A stretch of DNA of 64,000 bases from Acidobacteria bacterium UBA2161 (GTDB lineage: Bacteria > Acidobacteriota > Vicinamibacteria > Vicinamibacterales > UBA823), in assembly GCA_002328835.1 (NCBI GenBank), contig DCWN01000042.1, positions 6,129 through 70,128 of the forward strand. The letters are read 5' to 3'. Shown one piece after another: positions 54,398-63,072 of the stretch. Below the pieces are notes generated by a model that saw only the letters and a list, made by a program, of their open reading frames with translations, made no database searches and was not told the origin of the DNA. The stretch's first letter is position 1; the number at the start of each line of letters is the position of its first letter. Both the position numbers and the translations under genes were made by a program.

Positions 54398-55864
54398 CTG
54401 TCGACTCGAGAGACGTTCTCATCCCGGTGGGGGCTCATCCTGGCGGGCCTGGGCATGGCCGTCGGAACCGGGAATCTCTGGCGGTTTCCGCGAATTGCGG
54501 CCCAGAACGGCGGCGCGGCGTTCCTCATCCCTTGGTTCATCTTCCTCTTCGTCTGGTCGTTGCCGTTGATCATCGCCGAGTTCGGTATCGGTCGTGGCGC
54601 CCGCCGCGGTGTGGTCGGCGCTTTCAGCTCGCTGATCGGCGGGCGGTTCGCCTGGATGGGCGGATTCATCGCTGTCACGACGGTGATGATCCTCTTCTAC
54701 TACTCGGTCGTCACTGGTTGGGCGCTGAAGTACTTCCTCCTGAGCGCCAGTGGCGGCCTCGCGGGCCAGGCCCCGGCGGCGTACTGGGACGCCTACAGCA
54801 GCTCGATCTGGCAGCCGATCGCATTCCACCTGGCCGCCGTCGGGATCGGGGCCGCGGTCATCCTGCGCGGTGTCGTCTCGGGAATCGAGCGCGCGAACCG
54901 GGTGCTGATTCCGACCCTGTTCGTCTTGCTCATCGTGGCCGTCGCGCGCTCGGTGACGCTGCCTGGCGCCGATCGAGGCTTGGAGTTTCTGTTCAATCCA
55001 GACCTCTCGACGCTGACGAACTATCGAACATGGCTCGAAGCCCTGACGCAGTCGGCGTGGTCGACCGGCGCCGGGTGGGGGATGATTCTGACCTACGCCA
55101 CCTACATGCGGAAGAGCGATGACGTGGTCCTGAACGCCACGATCATTGGCTTCGGTGACAACTCCGCGTCGCTCCTGGCGGGCATGGCGGTCGTCCCGAC
55201 GGCGTTCGCGATCCTCTCGACCGAAGAGGCGATGACGGTGATGGCGTCGAGCAACTACGGCCTGACGTTCATCTGGATCCCGCAGCTGTTCGAGCGGGTG
55301 CCGGGGGGTGCGATCTTCCTGCCACTGTTCTTCCTCGCCCTATTCTCGGCGGCCCTGTCCTCCCTCATCGCCATGATCGAACTCGCCACGCGCATTCTCA
55401 TCGACGGAGGGATGGTCCGGCGGCGGGCGGTGCGTTTGGTCGCCGGGGCGGTCGCGGTGTGCGGCATTCCCTCGGCCGTGAACGTCAACATCCTCGAGAA
55501 CCAGGACTGGGTCTGGGGCATCGCCCTGATGATCAGCGGGTTGTTCATTTCGATTGCGGCGACGCAGTACGGGCAGGAGCGATTCCGCGATGAGTTGGTC
55601 AACGTGCCGGGGAACGACTTCAACCTGGGGCGCGTGTACAGCTGGATCCTGAAGTATCTCGTCCCGGCGGAGTTCGTCGCGATGTTCGCCTGGTGGATGT
55701 ATCAGGCGGCGACCGTCTACGATCCCGACGGGTGGTGGAATCCGACGCACACCTTTTCGGTCGGCACCTGCCTCGTGCAGTGGGGCCTGGCGCTCGTGCT
55801 GTTGATCAGTTTCAACAAACGGATGGCGCGGGCCAGCGTCGCCGGCTCGGCGGAGGCCGCATGA
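54398..55864 (+). CDS. Sodium:neurotransmitter symporter family transporter (MetP-like), probable CTG start
   Basis: 488 residues if translation begins at CTG 54398, four bases after a perfect GGAGGT (54388-54393). The NSS signature begins with STRETFSSRWGLILAGLGMA and VGTGNLWRFPRIAAQNGG, encoded from 54401; the first in-frame ATG (54455) would cut transmembrane helix 1 in half. No ATG, GTG or TTG exists in this frame between the stop at 54278 and 54455. About eleven to twelve membrane helices. The family imports amino acids with sodium; the small partner gene that follows suggests a methionine/alanine importer like Corynebacterium MetPS. Confidence 0.88.
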   Translation: MSTRETFSSRWGLILAGLGMAVGTGNLWRFPRIAAQNGGAAFLIPWFIFLFVWSLPLIIAEFGIGRGARRGVVGAFSSLIGGRFAWMGGFIAVTTVMILFYYSVVTGWALKYFLLSASGGLAGQAPAAYWDAYSSSIWQPIAFHLAAVGIGAAVILRGVVSGIERANRVLIPTLFVLLIVAVARSVTLPGADRGLEFLFNPDLSTLTNYRTWLEALTQSAWSTGAGWGMILTYATYMRKSDDVVLNATIIGFGDNSASLLAGMAVVPTAFAILSTEEAMTVMASSNYGLTFIWIPQLFERVPGGAIFLPLFFLALFSAALSSLIAMIELATRILIDGGMVRRRAVRLVAGAVAVCGIPSAVNVNILENQDWVWGIALMISGLFISIAATQYGQERFRDELVNVPGNDFNLGRVYSWILKYLVPAEFVAMFAWWMYQAATVYDPDGWWNPTHTFSVGTCLVQWGLALVLLISFNKRMARASVAGSAEAA

Positions 55865-56004
55865 GCGGTCGAACGTGGCTGATGATGGCGCTCATGCTCG
55901 GCCTCAACTGGGGCGGATTCATCGCCCTGCTCCTCTTCGGCATCCGACGCGAGGCGCAGAAACGCCGGTCCGCCGCCGTGGAGCAGGATTCCTTCACCGA
56001 CTGA
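55861..56004 (+). CDS. Small membrane subunit, MetS-like
   Basis: 47 residues, one membrane helix (about 5-27: TWLMMALMLGLNWGGFIALLLFG) and a basic then acidic tail. Its ATG overlaps the transporter stop as ATGA. Small proteins of this size and layout directly after NSS transporters are the MetS subunits of methionine/alanine importers. The assignment rests on context and topology. Its last 11 bases overlap the convergent molybdoenzyme gene. Confidence 0.7.
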   Translation: MSGRTWLMMALMLGLNWGGFIALLLFGIRREAQKRRSAAVEQDSFTD

Positions 56005-56707
56005 AGCGATCGTTGCGCCACGGCTCGGCCGTGTCCGAGTAGCCTCGGCTCTCCCAGAAGCCCTTTCGATCCGCATCCGCGAACTCAATCGCGCGGATCC
56101 ATTTCGTGCCTTTCCATGCATAGAGCTTCGGCGTGATCATGCGACAGGGCCCGCCGTGCTCCCGCGGCAGCGGTTGCTCCTCCCAGGTGTGAGCGAGCAG
56201 CACGTCGTCCTCGACGGCGCGAGCGAGCGGGAGATTGGTCGTGTAGGGCGTCCCGCTGCTCGGATCGACGTCGGCGCCGGTGCAGATGACGAACGCCGCG
56301 TCCGGCCGCGGCACGACGAGTTCGGCGATCTGGCGGAAGCGAACGCCCCGCCAGCGGTTGTCGAACCGGCTCCACGTGGTCACGCAGTGGAAGTCACTGA
56401 CGTCGTCGACCTGTGGCAGGGCCATGAAGTCGTCCCAGGTCAGAGTGAGCGGGTTGTCGATGAGGCCGCGCAGTTCGAGGCGCCAGGCGCCGCAGGTGAC
56501 CTCGGGGTGCACGCCGAGATCGAGGACCGGCCAGTTCGAGACGACGCGTTGACCCACGGGGAGCTGCGGCATGCCATGCCGATTGGTGGGCCCGCTGCCT
56601 TCTGGCGGTCCGGTTGCATCGGCGTCGGCGACGCCGTGTCGAAGCGCGCGCTGACGGTCGATGTAGCGCTGGCGACGGGCGACGAGTGACGATGGTTCGG
56701 TCGGCAT
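55994..56707 (-). CDS. Sulfite oxidase-like molybdopterin oxidoreductase
   Basis: 237 residues, a single oxidoreductase molybdopterin-binding domain. Cys108 in DFHCVTTWSRFDN is the expected molybdenum ligand; GGPCRMITPKLYAWKGTKW is the family motif. The Rossmann-like N-terminus has no twin-arginine signal, so it may act in the cytoplasm, unlike MsrP. Natural substrate unknown. The ATG follows TATGCT by six bases. Confidence 0.87.
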   Translation of the reverse strand: MPTEPSSLVARRQRYIDRQRALRHGVADADATGPPEGSGPTNRHGMPQLPVGQRVVSNWPVLDLGVHPEVTCGAWRLELRGLIDNPLTLTWDDFMALPQVDDVSDFHCVTTWSRFDNRWRGVRFRQIAELVVPRPDAAFVICTGADVDPSSGTPYTTNLPLARAVEDDVLLAHTWEEQPLPREHGGPCRMITPKLYAWKGTKWIRAIEFADADRKGFWESRGYSDTAEPWRNDRFSR

Positions 56708-56713
56708 GGCCCC

Positions 56714-56719
56714 AGCATA
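56714..56719 (-). promoter_or_regulatory. Candidate -10 of a leaderless promoter for the molybdoenzyme gene
   Basis: TATGCT on the minus strand, six bases (ggggcc) before the ATG at 56707, in the same geometry as pepA and amrS. Four of six consensus bases. Confidence 0.35.
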
Positions 56720-56793
56720 TCGGATGTGCGCGAGGGCGAGGCGCCGACCGCCGTGCTATCGTGGGACGTCGAAGCTGAAAGGAGCGCTACGTG

Positions 56794-57231
56794 ATGGGGT
56801 ATCCCGAGTTCATGATCGCGCCGATGCGCGAGGAACTGACCCGGTTGGGCGTGCGGGAACTGCGGACGCCCGCCGATGTTGATTCCATCGTCCGAGACAC
56901 GGACGGCACGGTGATGGTCGTCGTCAACTCCGTCTGTGGGTGCGCGGCGGGCAAGGCCCGGCCGGGCGTGGCCCTCGCCCTCCAGCACTCGACCACACCC
57001 GACGTCGTGGCGACCGTGTTCGCGGGCGCGGATACCGAAGCGACCGAACAGGCGCGGGCGCTGTTTGCCGGATATCCGCCGTCGTCACCGGCGATCGGTC
57101 TGCTGCGGAAGGGCCAATTGGTTTACATGATGGAACGTCACCAGATCGAAGGCCAGGAAGCCCCCGCCATCGCGCGTCAGTTGATCGACGCGTTTGACGA
57201 GCATTGTTCGAAGGCCGCAGTCGACGGATAG
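56794..57231 (+). CDS. Bacilliredoxin (BrxA/BrxB, YphP/YqiW family)
   Basis: 145-146 residues. The thioredoxin-like fold carries Cys-Gly-Cys in VNSVCGCAAGKARPG (Cys49 and Cys51 counted from the GTG at 56791). Bacilliredoxins remove bacillithiol or other thiols from oxidised proteins. AAAGGAG is placed nine bases before ATG 56794 or six before GTG 56791, so either start is possible. Its reducing thiol in this organism is unknown. Confidence 0.9.
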   Translation: MGYPEFMIAPMREELTRLGVRELRTPADVDSIVRDTDGTVMVVVNSVCGCAAGKARPGVALALQHSTTPDVVATVFAGADTEATEQARALFAGYPPSSPAIGLLRKGQLVYMMERHQIEGQEAPAIARQLIDAFDEHCSKAAVDG

Positions 57232-57252
57232 CGGCCCTTCCAAGCACGGGGC

Positions 57253-57283
57253 ACGACAGGCGGTGCGCGGCGCCGCCTGTCGT
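57253..57283 (+). terminator. Strong hairpin between convergent genes
   Basis: ACGACAGGCGG and CCGCCTGTCGT form 11 perfect base pairs around a nine-base loop, midway between the convergent bacilliredoxin and ferrochelatase genes. There is no T-run on either side, so it may act as a Rho-assisted or bidirectional 3' end rather than a classical intrinsic terminator. Confidence 0.5.
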
Positions 57284-57297
57284 CTGTACGGGCGAGG

Positions 57298-58287
57298 TCA
57301 GACGGCCGGGGGCAGGAGGGCCAGCGGAACGCGATGAGCGTGGCGCTCGAGGGTGGCACGCACCACGTCGGCCATGCCATCGAGAAAGCGGGGGGCGTCG
57401 TTGACGGCGGCCGCGCGCACCACGGAAAGGCCGATCTCGCTGCACAGCCCAACCGCCTCCACGTCGAGGTCGTAGAGCACCTCGACATGATCGGCAACGA
57501 AGCCGATCGGGCAGAGGATCGCCGCCTCGAGGCCGGTGGTGCGGGCGTCGCGAAGGTAGTCGCAGACGTCGGGTTCGAGCCAGGGATCGCCGGGTCGGCC
57601 GCTCCGGCTCTGATACACCAACGCCCAGTCCCGACCTTTGACCCGTTGGGCCACGGCCGCACACGACTCGCCGAGCTGGGCTTCGTAGAGGCTGTTTTGT
57701 GCCATCTCCTGTGGGATGCTGTGGGCCGTGAAGACGAGTCGGGCACGAGGGCGCAGGTGTTCGGGTAATCCGCCCTCCGCCGCCCGAATGCGATCGGCCA
57801 GCGTCTCCACGAAGCCGGGATGGGTATGCCAGGGCCCGACGTAGGTGACCTTCACATCGACATCGCCACGCTCGGCGAGTTGCTGCCGGGCATCGGTCAC
57901 GTTCCGCCGGTATTGTTCGCAGCTCGAATAGGAGGCGTGCGGGGCCATGATGAACCCGATCGCGTGCCGCACGCCGGCGTGTGACATCTCGAGCAGCGTG
58001 TCAGCGAGGAACGGATGCCAGTTGCGCATGCCAACGTACACCGGCAGGCGCTGGCCGGCATCGGCGAGGCGCGCGCTCAGACCACCGGCTTGTTGGCGCG
58101 TGAGTTCGGTGATGGGTGAGACGCCATTGAAGTGGTCGTAGTGCGCGGCGACCTCCTCGACGCGGGCCTCGCTGACACGCCGACCGCGGAGCACGTTGGC
58201 GAGAAACGGGCGGACATCGTCGGGCCCGTTGGGCCCGCCGAACGAGATCACCAAGACGGCATCGAACGGATGTGAGCGGTCGACCAT
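57298..58287 (-). CDS. hemH: Ferrochelatase
   Basis: 329 residues. It inserts iron into a porphyrin in heme synthesis. Motifs: VLVISFGGPNGPDDV at the start, the catalytic His189 in FTAHSIPQ, YQSRSGRPGDPWLEPDV, and CPIGFVADHVEVLYDLD with the second catalytic acid. It may be a protoporphyrin or a coproporphyrin ferrochelatase; the sequence alone does not settle this and no other heme gene is near. The region 58288-58395 has no ORF of note. Confidence 0.95.
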   Translation of the reverse strand: MVDRSHPFDAVLVISFGGPNGPDDVRPFLANVLRGRRVSEARVEEVAAHYDHFNGVSPITELTRQQAGGLSARLADAGQRLPVYVGMRNWHPFLADTLLEMSHAGVRHAIGFIMAPHASYSSCEQYRRNVTDARQQLAERGDVDVKVTYVGPWHTHPGFVETLADRIRAAEGGLPEHLRPRARLVFTAHSIPQEMAQNSLYEAQLGESCAAVAQRVKGRDWALVYQSRSGRPGDPWLEPDVCDYLRDARTTGLEAAILCPIGFVADHVEVLYDLDVEAVGLCSEIGLSVVRAAAVNDAPRFLDGMADVVRATLERHAHRVPLALLPPAV

Positions 58288-58395
58288 GACACTGCGGAGC
58301 CACGCGGATTCTATACCAGCGATTCCGCCGGGCGCGTGTTGTTGCGCCGGCGCTCCGCCTCACGATATGGTCACGGGACCGCCTTCGCCTTGCAC

Positions 58396-61011
58396 ATGAC
58401 GATGAGTAGGACGCTACGTAGCGCGACTGTTGCGGCGCTCGTGGGCGTATGCGCCGCTTCGGCCGCCGCACAGCCCGAACGGCTGACCATCGACCGCGGC
58501 GCCCTCGGCGCCTGGCACGCGCTGCAGCGGCTGCGAACGTTCGGCAGCGTCCTGCACACGACGGCGCACCCGGATGACGAACACGGTGGCGTCCTGACCT
58601 GGTTGAGCCGGGGGCAGGGGGTCCGCGTGAGTCTGCTGACCCTGACACGGGGCGAAGGCGGGGACAACGCGATCGGTCCAGAACTGTTCGATGCGCTTGG
58701 CCTGATCCGCACCGAAGAGCTGCTGGCGGCGAATCGGTACTACGGCGTCGACCGGCAGTACTTCACCTCGATGGTCGACTACGGCTTCTCCAAACGTCTG
58801 GAAGAGGCCTGGGAGAAGTGGGATCGCCGAACGCTGCTCGGAGAAGTCGTGGCCGTGCTTCGCACCGAACGGCCTGTCGTGGTCCTGTCGCGATTTCAGG
58901 GGGCGCCGCGCGATGGCCACGGCAACCACATGGCCGCAGGGGCCATCACGCGCGAGGCGTTCCTGGCGGCTGGAGACCCGGAAGCCTTTCCAGACCAGAT
59001 CGCTGCCGGGCTGCGGCCGTGGCAGGCCAGGAAGCTGTATGTCGGCGGCGTGAGGGACGACGAGGTCGCGACGCTCACGGTGGACGTGGGCGCGGTCGAT
59101 CCGCGCATCGGCATGTCGTATCAGCGCCTGGCACGGCTCGGATTGAGCCTGCAACGCTCGCAGAATGCGGGCCGTGCGAGCGCGTCGCCAGGTCCGGCCG
59201 TCTTCCGATACGCGCGTGTCGACACGCCAGGCCCCGCGATTGAAGCGACCCCGTTCGACGGGTTGGACACGAGTTGGGCGGGCGTCTTTTCACTCGTCGG
59301 TCAAGAGGCGACGCCGAACTGGGGAGTGCGGCTCACGGCCATCGGCGACGTCGTGGAGGCGGTGGCACGCGGGTTCTCGATGCATCGGCCGGCGGACGGC
59401 GCGGTGGCGCTGGCCGCGGCACTCGACGCCACGCGCAACGCCATCTCGGATCTCGCGGAGACGTCCGACGCGCGCCTGCTCCTGGAGCGGAAGGCGGAGC
59501 AGTTCGAAGCGGCGATCGGCGCGATGCTCGGGCTTGAATTGTCGGCCGTCGCGGTCTCCGAGGACACGCCACCCGCCGAGATCGACGAGTTGGGCCCCGT
59601 GGTCTCGGGGCAGACCGTGCAGGTGGACCTAGCGCTGTCGGGTTCCGGGATCGCCGACATCGAGGACGTCGCCCTGTCAGTCGAGACGCCCGATGACTGG
59701 CGGGTCGGGGAGTCAGGGAGGCCCGTGGCGTCGGACGATCGCTGGCAGCGCCGCGTCGAGGTTCGGATCGGCGGGACGTCAGCCACCCGGCCTCATTTTT
59801 CCCGAACATCACTGGCAGAGAGTCGCTATCGGATCGAGGGCGACAGGGCATTCTTCGACCCGTTTCCGGCACCGGCCGCGCGTGGCGTGGCTCGGTTCCG
59901 CGTTGCGGGCGTTGTCGTCGAGCACCGGACGCCGGTCGTCTCTCGAGAAGCGCGGCTGCCGTATGGCTATGCCGATCGTTTGCTGCAGGTCCTTCCGGCG
60001 ATCGGTCTGACGATCAGTCCGGCGGTGGCGGTCGTGCCGCTCGGGGTCGAGTCGGCGGAGCTGACGATCTCGGTTCGGGTGGATCGACGAGGCCCCGCCG
60101 GCTGCGAGGCAACGCTCGAACTGCAACTGCCAGAGGCCTGGCGGGTGTCGCCGGAGCAGGTTCGCCTACGTGGCGGCGACGGCTCGGAGGTGACAGTCGA
60201 CTTCCGCGTGAGGCCGTCCGATCTGTCCGGTGCGCCGCAGCGCGTCGGCGCCGTCGCCAGGCTCGATGGTGTCGAGTTCCGGGAGGGCTACGACACGATA
60301 GCGCATCGCGATCTCGAAACGCGCCGGCTCTTTCGGCCGGCCGAAGCATTCATCCGTGGTGTGGACGTGGTAACGCCGCCAGACCTGCGCGTCGGCTACG
60401 TCATGGGGATCGGCGACGCGGTGCCCGAGGCGGTCGGGCAACTGGGTGCGACGGTGCAGCGGCTCGAGGCAGACGATCTGGCCTCAGCCGACCTGAATCG
60501 ATTCGATGCGATCCTCGTCGGTACCCGTGCCTACGCCGTTCGACCAGACCTGCACCGGTCGAACGATCGGTTGCTCGCCTTTGCCGAGCGAGGCGGGCAT
60601 CTCATCGTCCTGTACAACACCCAGGAGTTCATTCCGTCGCGACACGCGCCGTTCCCCGGCGACCTGCCGCGCCGCTCCGAAGAGGTCTCGGAGGAGGATG
60701 CGCCGGTCGTGATGCTGGCCCCTGACGCCCCGGTGCTGGCGTGGCCGAATCGGATTACGGCAGCCGACTTCGACGGGTGGGTCGAGCAGCGCGGCTCGAA
60801 GTTCTGGCGCTCCTGGGCGGACGCGTATACTGCGGTCGTCGAGTCGCACGACACCGGCCAGCCGCCGCAGCGCGGCGGCTGGCTGACGGTGGCGGTCGGG
60901 CAGGGGCACTACACGTACTTCGCGTACGCGCTACACCGCCAGCTCCCGTCCGGCGTGCCCGGCGCCTATCGGTTGCTGGCGAACTTGCTTTCGGTCGGAC
61001 GCCGCGAGTGA
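58396..61011 (+). CDS. Large secreted PIG-L/LmbE-type deacetylase-like protein
   Basis: 871 residues from ATG 58396 (58402 possible). Signal sequence about 8-25. The PIG-L domain (about 45-300) has the zinc motif AHPDDEHGG (57-65) and a later DGHGNHMAAG. Residues about 540-650 resemble a NEW3-type beta-sandwich (AELTISVRVDRRGPAG). The C-terminal 210 residues have an alpha/beta glutamine-amidotransferase-like core (VGYVMGIGDAVPEAVGQLG, FDAILVGTRAYAVRPDL). LmbE-like enzymes deacetylate N-acetylglucosaminyl compounds; the substrate here is unknown. Followed by an esterase gene. Confidence 0.8.
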   Translation: MTMSRTLRSATVAALVGVCAASAAAQPERLTIDRGALGAWHALQRLRTFGSVLHTTAHPDDEHGGVLTWLSRGQGVRVSLLTLTRGEGGDNAIGPELFDALGLIRTEELLAANRYYGVDRQYFTSMVDYGFSKRLEEAWEKWDRRTLLGEVVAVLRTERPVVVLSRFQGAPRDGHGNHMAAGAITREAFLAAGDPEAFPDQIAAGLRPWQARKLYVGGVRDDEVATLTVDVGAVDPRIGMSYQRLARLGLSLQRSQNAGRASASPGPAVFRYARVDTPGPAIEATPFDGLDTSWAGVFSLVGQEATPNWGVRLTAIGDVVEAVARGFSMHRPADGAVALAAALDATRNAISDLAETSDARLLLERKAEQFEAAIGAMLGLELSAVAVSEDTPPAEIDELGPVVSGQTVQVDLALSGSGIADIEDVALSVETPDDWRVGESGRPVASDDRWQRRVEVRIGGTSATRPHFSRTSLAESRYRIEGDRAFFDPFPAPAARGVARFRVAGVVVEHRTPVVSREARLPYGYADRLLQVLPAIGLTISPAVAVVPLGVESAELTISVRVDRRGPAGCEATLELQLPEAWRVSPEQVRLRGGDGSEVTVDFRVRPSDLSGAPQRVGAVARLDGVEFREGYDTIAHRDLETRRLFRPAEAFIRGVDVVTPPDLRVGYVMGIGDAVPEAVGQLGATVQRLEADDLASADLNRFDAILVGTRAYAVRPDLHRSNDRLLAFAERGGHLIVLYNTQEFIPSRHAPFPGDLPRRSEEVSEEDAPVVMLAPDAPVLAWPNRITAADFDGWVEQRGSKFWRSWADAYTAVVESHDTGQPPQRGGWLTVAVGQGHYTYFAYALHRQLPSGVPGAYRLLANLLSVGRRE

Positions 61012-61048
61012 GCCGTCGCACGAGGCTAGAGAGGAGGAGTTGACCGCC

Positions 61049-61975
61049 ATGATCGGACTGAAGCCAAGTGCACGCCGAGCCGTCGCACTCGCCGGAGCGC
61101 TCGTCATCGGCGCGGCCGGCCCGGCCCTGGCCCAAGCGCGAGCGGCGTGGGTCGACCCGGACCGTACGCCACCGTCGGGGATGAGGTACCGGACCTTTCA
61201 CAGCGCGCAGGCCGACGGCGACGTGAGCTATCTCGTCTACCTGCCGCCGGACTACGAGGCCGCGGCTACCCGGCGCTATCCGGTGATCTACTGGATGCAC
61301 GGCCTCGGAGGGCGTCAGGCCGGCGGCGCGCGTCTGGCGGCGCGCCTGGACCGGGGCAGCCGCGCGGGCGAAGCGCCCGCGGTGATCGTCGTGTCGATCA
61401 ACGGACTACGCGCCAGCATGTACAGTGACTCGAAGGATGGCCTACGGCCGGTCGAGAGCATGATTGTCGACGATCTCGTACCGCACGTGGACGCGACCTA
61501 CCGGACGGTTCCGCAACGGCAGGCCCGCGCGGTGGCCGGCATGTCGATGGGCGGCTACGGGACGTTTCGGCTGGGCTTCAAGTATCCGGAATTCTTCGGC
61601 GTGATGTCGTCATTTGCAGCAGCCTTGCACACGGAGGCGACACTCGCCGAGAACCGCGCCGCGATCTACGAGGCCGTCTACGGTGGCGATGCGGACTACG
61701 CACGACAGAACACCCCGTGGACGCTGGCCGAGATGAACGCCGACGCCGTGCGGGGGCGAACCGTCATCCGGCAGATCATCGGCACCGCGGACGGCCTGCT
61801 CGAGTGGAACCGGGCGTTTCATCGTCTGCTCGAACAGCGCGGTGTCGAGCACGACTACATCGAAGTGCCGGACGTCGCTCACGACTACGACGCTCTGGCG
61901 GCCGCGATCGGTAATGCGACGTTCGAGTTCTATCGACGCGCGTTCGGGGAAGGCACTGAGTCGGCCACGCGCTGA
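61049..61975 (+). CDS. Secreted alpha/beta-hydrolase, esterase D/enterochelin esterase-like
   Basis: 308 residues from ATG 61049, nine bases after GAGGAGGAG; TTG 61040 is also in frame. Signal sequence at about 10-29 (AVALAGALVIGAAGPALAQ). Nucleophile Ser166 in GMSMGGYG, oxyanion region YWMHGLGGR and a likely His in VAHDYDAL. Proteins of this kind hydrolyse acyl esters of sugars, mycolates or feruloyl groups. It follows the LmbE-like gene by about 40 bases and may work on the same extracellular substrate. Confidence 0.82.
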   Translation: MIGLKPSARRAVALAGALVIGAAGPALAQARAAWVDPDRTPPSGMRYRTFHSAQADGDVSYLVYLPPDYEAAATRRYPVIYWMHGLGGRQAGGARLAARLDRGSRAGEAPAVIVVSINGLRASMYSDSKDGLRPVESMIVDDLVPHVDATYRTVPQRQARAVAGMSMGGYGTFRLGFKYPEFFGVMSSFAAALHTEATLAENRAAIYEAVYGGDADYARQNTPWTLAEMNADAVRGRTVIRQIIGTADGLLEWNRAFHRLLEQRGVEHDYIEVPDVAHDYDALAAAIGNATFEFYRRAFGEGTESATR

Positions 61976-62014
61976 CAGCGTACGCCGCCCGCGTGCTATA
62001 CTCGAGCGTTTGTC

Positions 62015-62773
62015 ATGCCCAAGATTCTCGTCACGAACGACGATGGCATCAGATCGGCGGGCCTCGAAGCGCTGGCGGGCGCCCTCGAGGCGATCGGGGA
62101 CGTGATCGCGGTTGCGCCGCTGATGGAGGCGAGTGCGGTTGGACACGCCCTCACGTTGCGACACCCGCTGCGGCTCGAACAACTCGCCGCGAATCGGTAC
62201 AGCGTCGACGGCACGCCGACCGACTGTGTGAACGTGGCTGTTTCCAAGGTCCTGCGCGGCCGGCCAGACCTGGTGGTCTCGGGCATCAACAAGGGCGCCA
62301 ATCTCGGAGACGATGTGACGTACTCGGGCACCGTCGCCGGAGCGATGGAGGGCGCGTTGCTGGGCGTCCCCAGCCTAGCGGTGTCGCTGGAACGTCGCTC
62401 GGACGAGTTCGACTTCACGCAAGCGGCCGCGGCCGCGGTGGAGTTGGCCACCGCGCTGCTGACGAATCCGCTGCCGAGCCGGACGTTCCTGAACGTCAAC
62501 GTCCCGCATGGCCGCGTGAAGGGCCTGCGGGTGACCGTGCAGGGCCGGCGGAACCATGTGACCTCGGTCGCCGAAGCGCGCGACCCACGTGGACAGCCCT
62601 ACTTCTGGATCGAGGAGGGGCAGACGCGGTGGGAGGAGTTGGCGCGCTCGGACCATCACGCCGTGGCCGACGGCTGGGTCTCGGTGACGCCGCTCAGTCC
62701 GGACTTGACGGATCACGCCGCACTGCCGCTGGCCGAAGCGCTATCGCTCGGGCGGGAGGCTGGGGTAAAATAG
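62015..62773 (+). CDS. surE: 5'/3'-nucleotidase SurE
   Basis: 252 residues. It dephosphorylates nucleoside 5' and 3' monophosphates and is linked to stationary-phase survival. MPKILVTNDDG with metal ligands Asp9/Asp10, APLMEASAVGHALT, and SGINKGANLGDDVTYSGTVAGA are diagnostic. A TATACT hexamer lies 12 bases upstream of the ATG, implying a very short leader. Confidence 0.95.
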   Translation: MPKILVTNDDGIRSAGLEALAGALEAIGDVIAVAPLMEASAVGHALTLRHPLRLEQLAANRYSVDGTPTDCVNVAVSKVLRGRPDLVVSGINKGANLGDDVTYSGTVAGAMEGALLGVPSLAVSLERRSDEFDFTQAAAAAVELATALLTNPLPSRTFLNVNVPHGRVKGLRVTVQGRRNHVTSVAEARDPRGQPYFWIEEGQTRWEELARSDHHAVADGWVSVTPLSPDLTDHAALPLAEALSLGREAGVK

Positions 62774-62786
62774 ACGATCGAGCGGT

Positions 62787-62864
<78 letters not shown>

Positions 62865-62891
62865 CTTTCCCGCAGTTTTCCTTCCGAATTG

Positions 62892-62914
62892 CTTACGGGA
62901 TACCTGCCCGTAAG
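62892..62914. repeat. Inverted repeat (8 bp perfect)
   Basis: CTTACGGG, seven-base loop, CCCGTAAG, 28 bases after the tRNA-Pro gene. No T-run on the plus side. Could be a tRNA 3' processing/terminator hairpin or a recombinase-binding element. Confidence 0.6.
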
Positions 62915-62919
62915 TGCTG

Positions 62920-62949
62920 ATGAAATCCCATTGTTCCCATGGATTTCAT
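62920..62949. repeat. Inverted repeat (9 bp perfect)
   Basis: ATGAAATCC, 12 bases, GGATTTCAT. Together with the preceding hairpin and the following direct repeats it forms a dense repeat cluster next to the tRNA. Confidence 0.65.
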
Positions 62950-62965
62950 GCAGGATTCATGCAGG
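62945..62965. repeat. Tandem direct repeat TTCATGCAGG
   Basis: TTCATGCAGG occurs at 62945-62954 and 62956-62965, an 11-base period, overlapping the right half of the inverted repeat. The one-turn spacing is compatible with protein-binding iterons or integrase arm sites, but no protein can be assigned. Confidence 0.55.
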
Positions 62966-63072
62966 TGCGTGTGCCATCGGTCCCCCCAACGGGATTGCAC
63001 CCTGTAGAGCACGGGTTGATTGAGCCACTACAACAACCAATGAGGATGGCAGCGAATCGCTACAGTCGTGGA

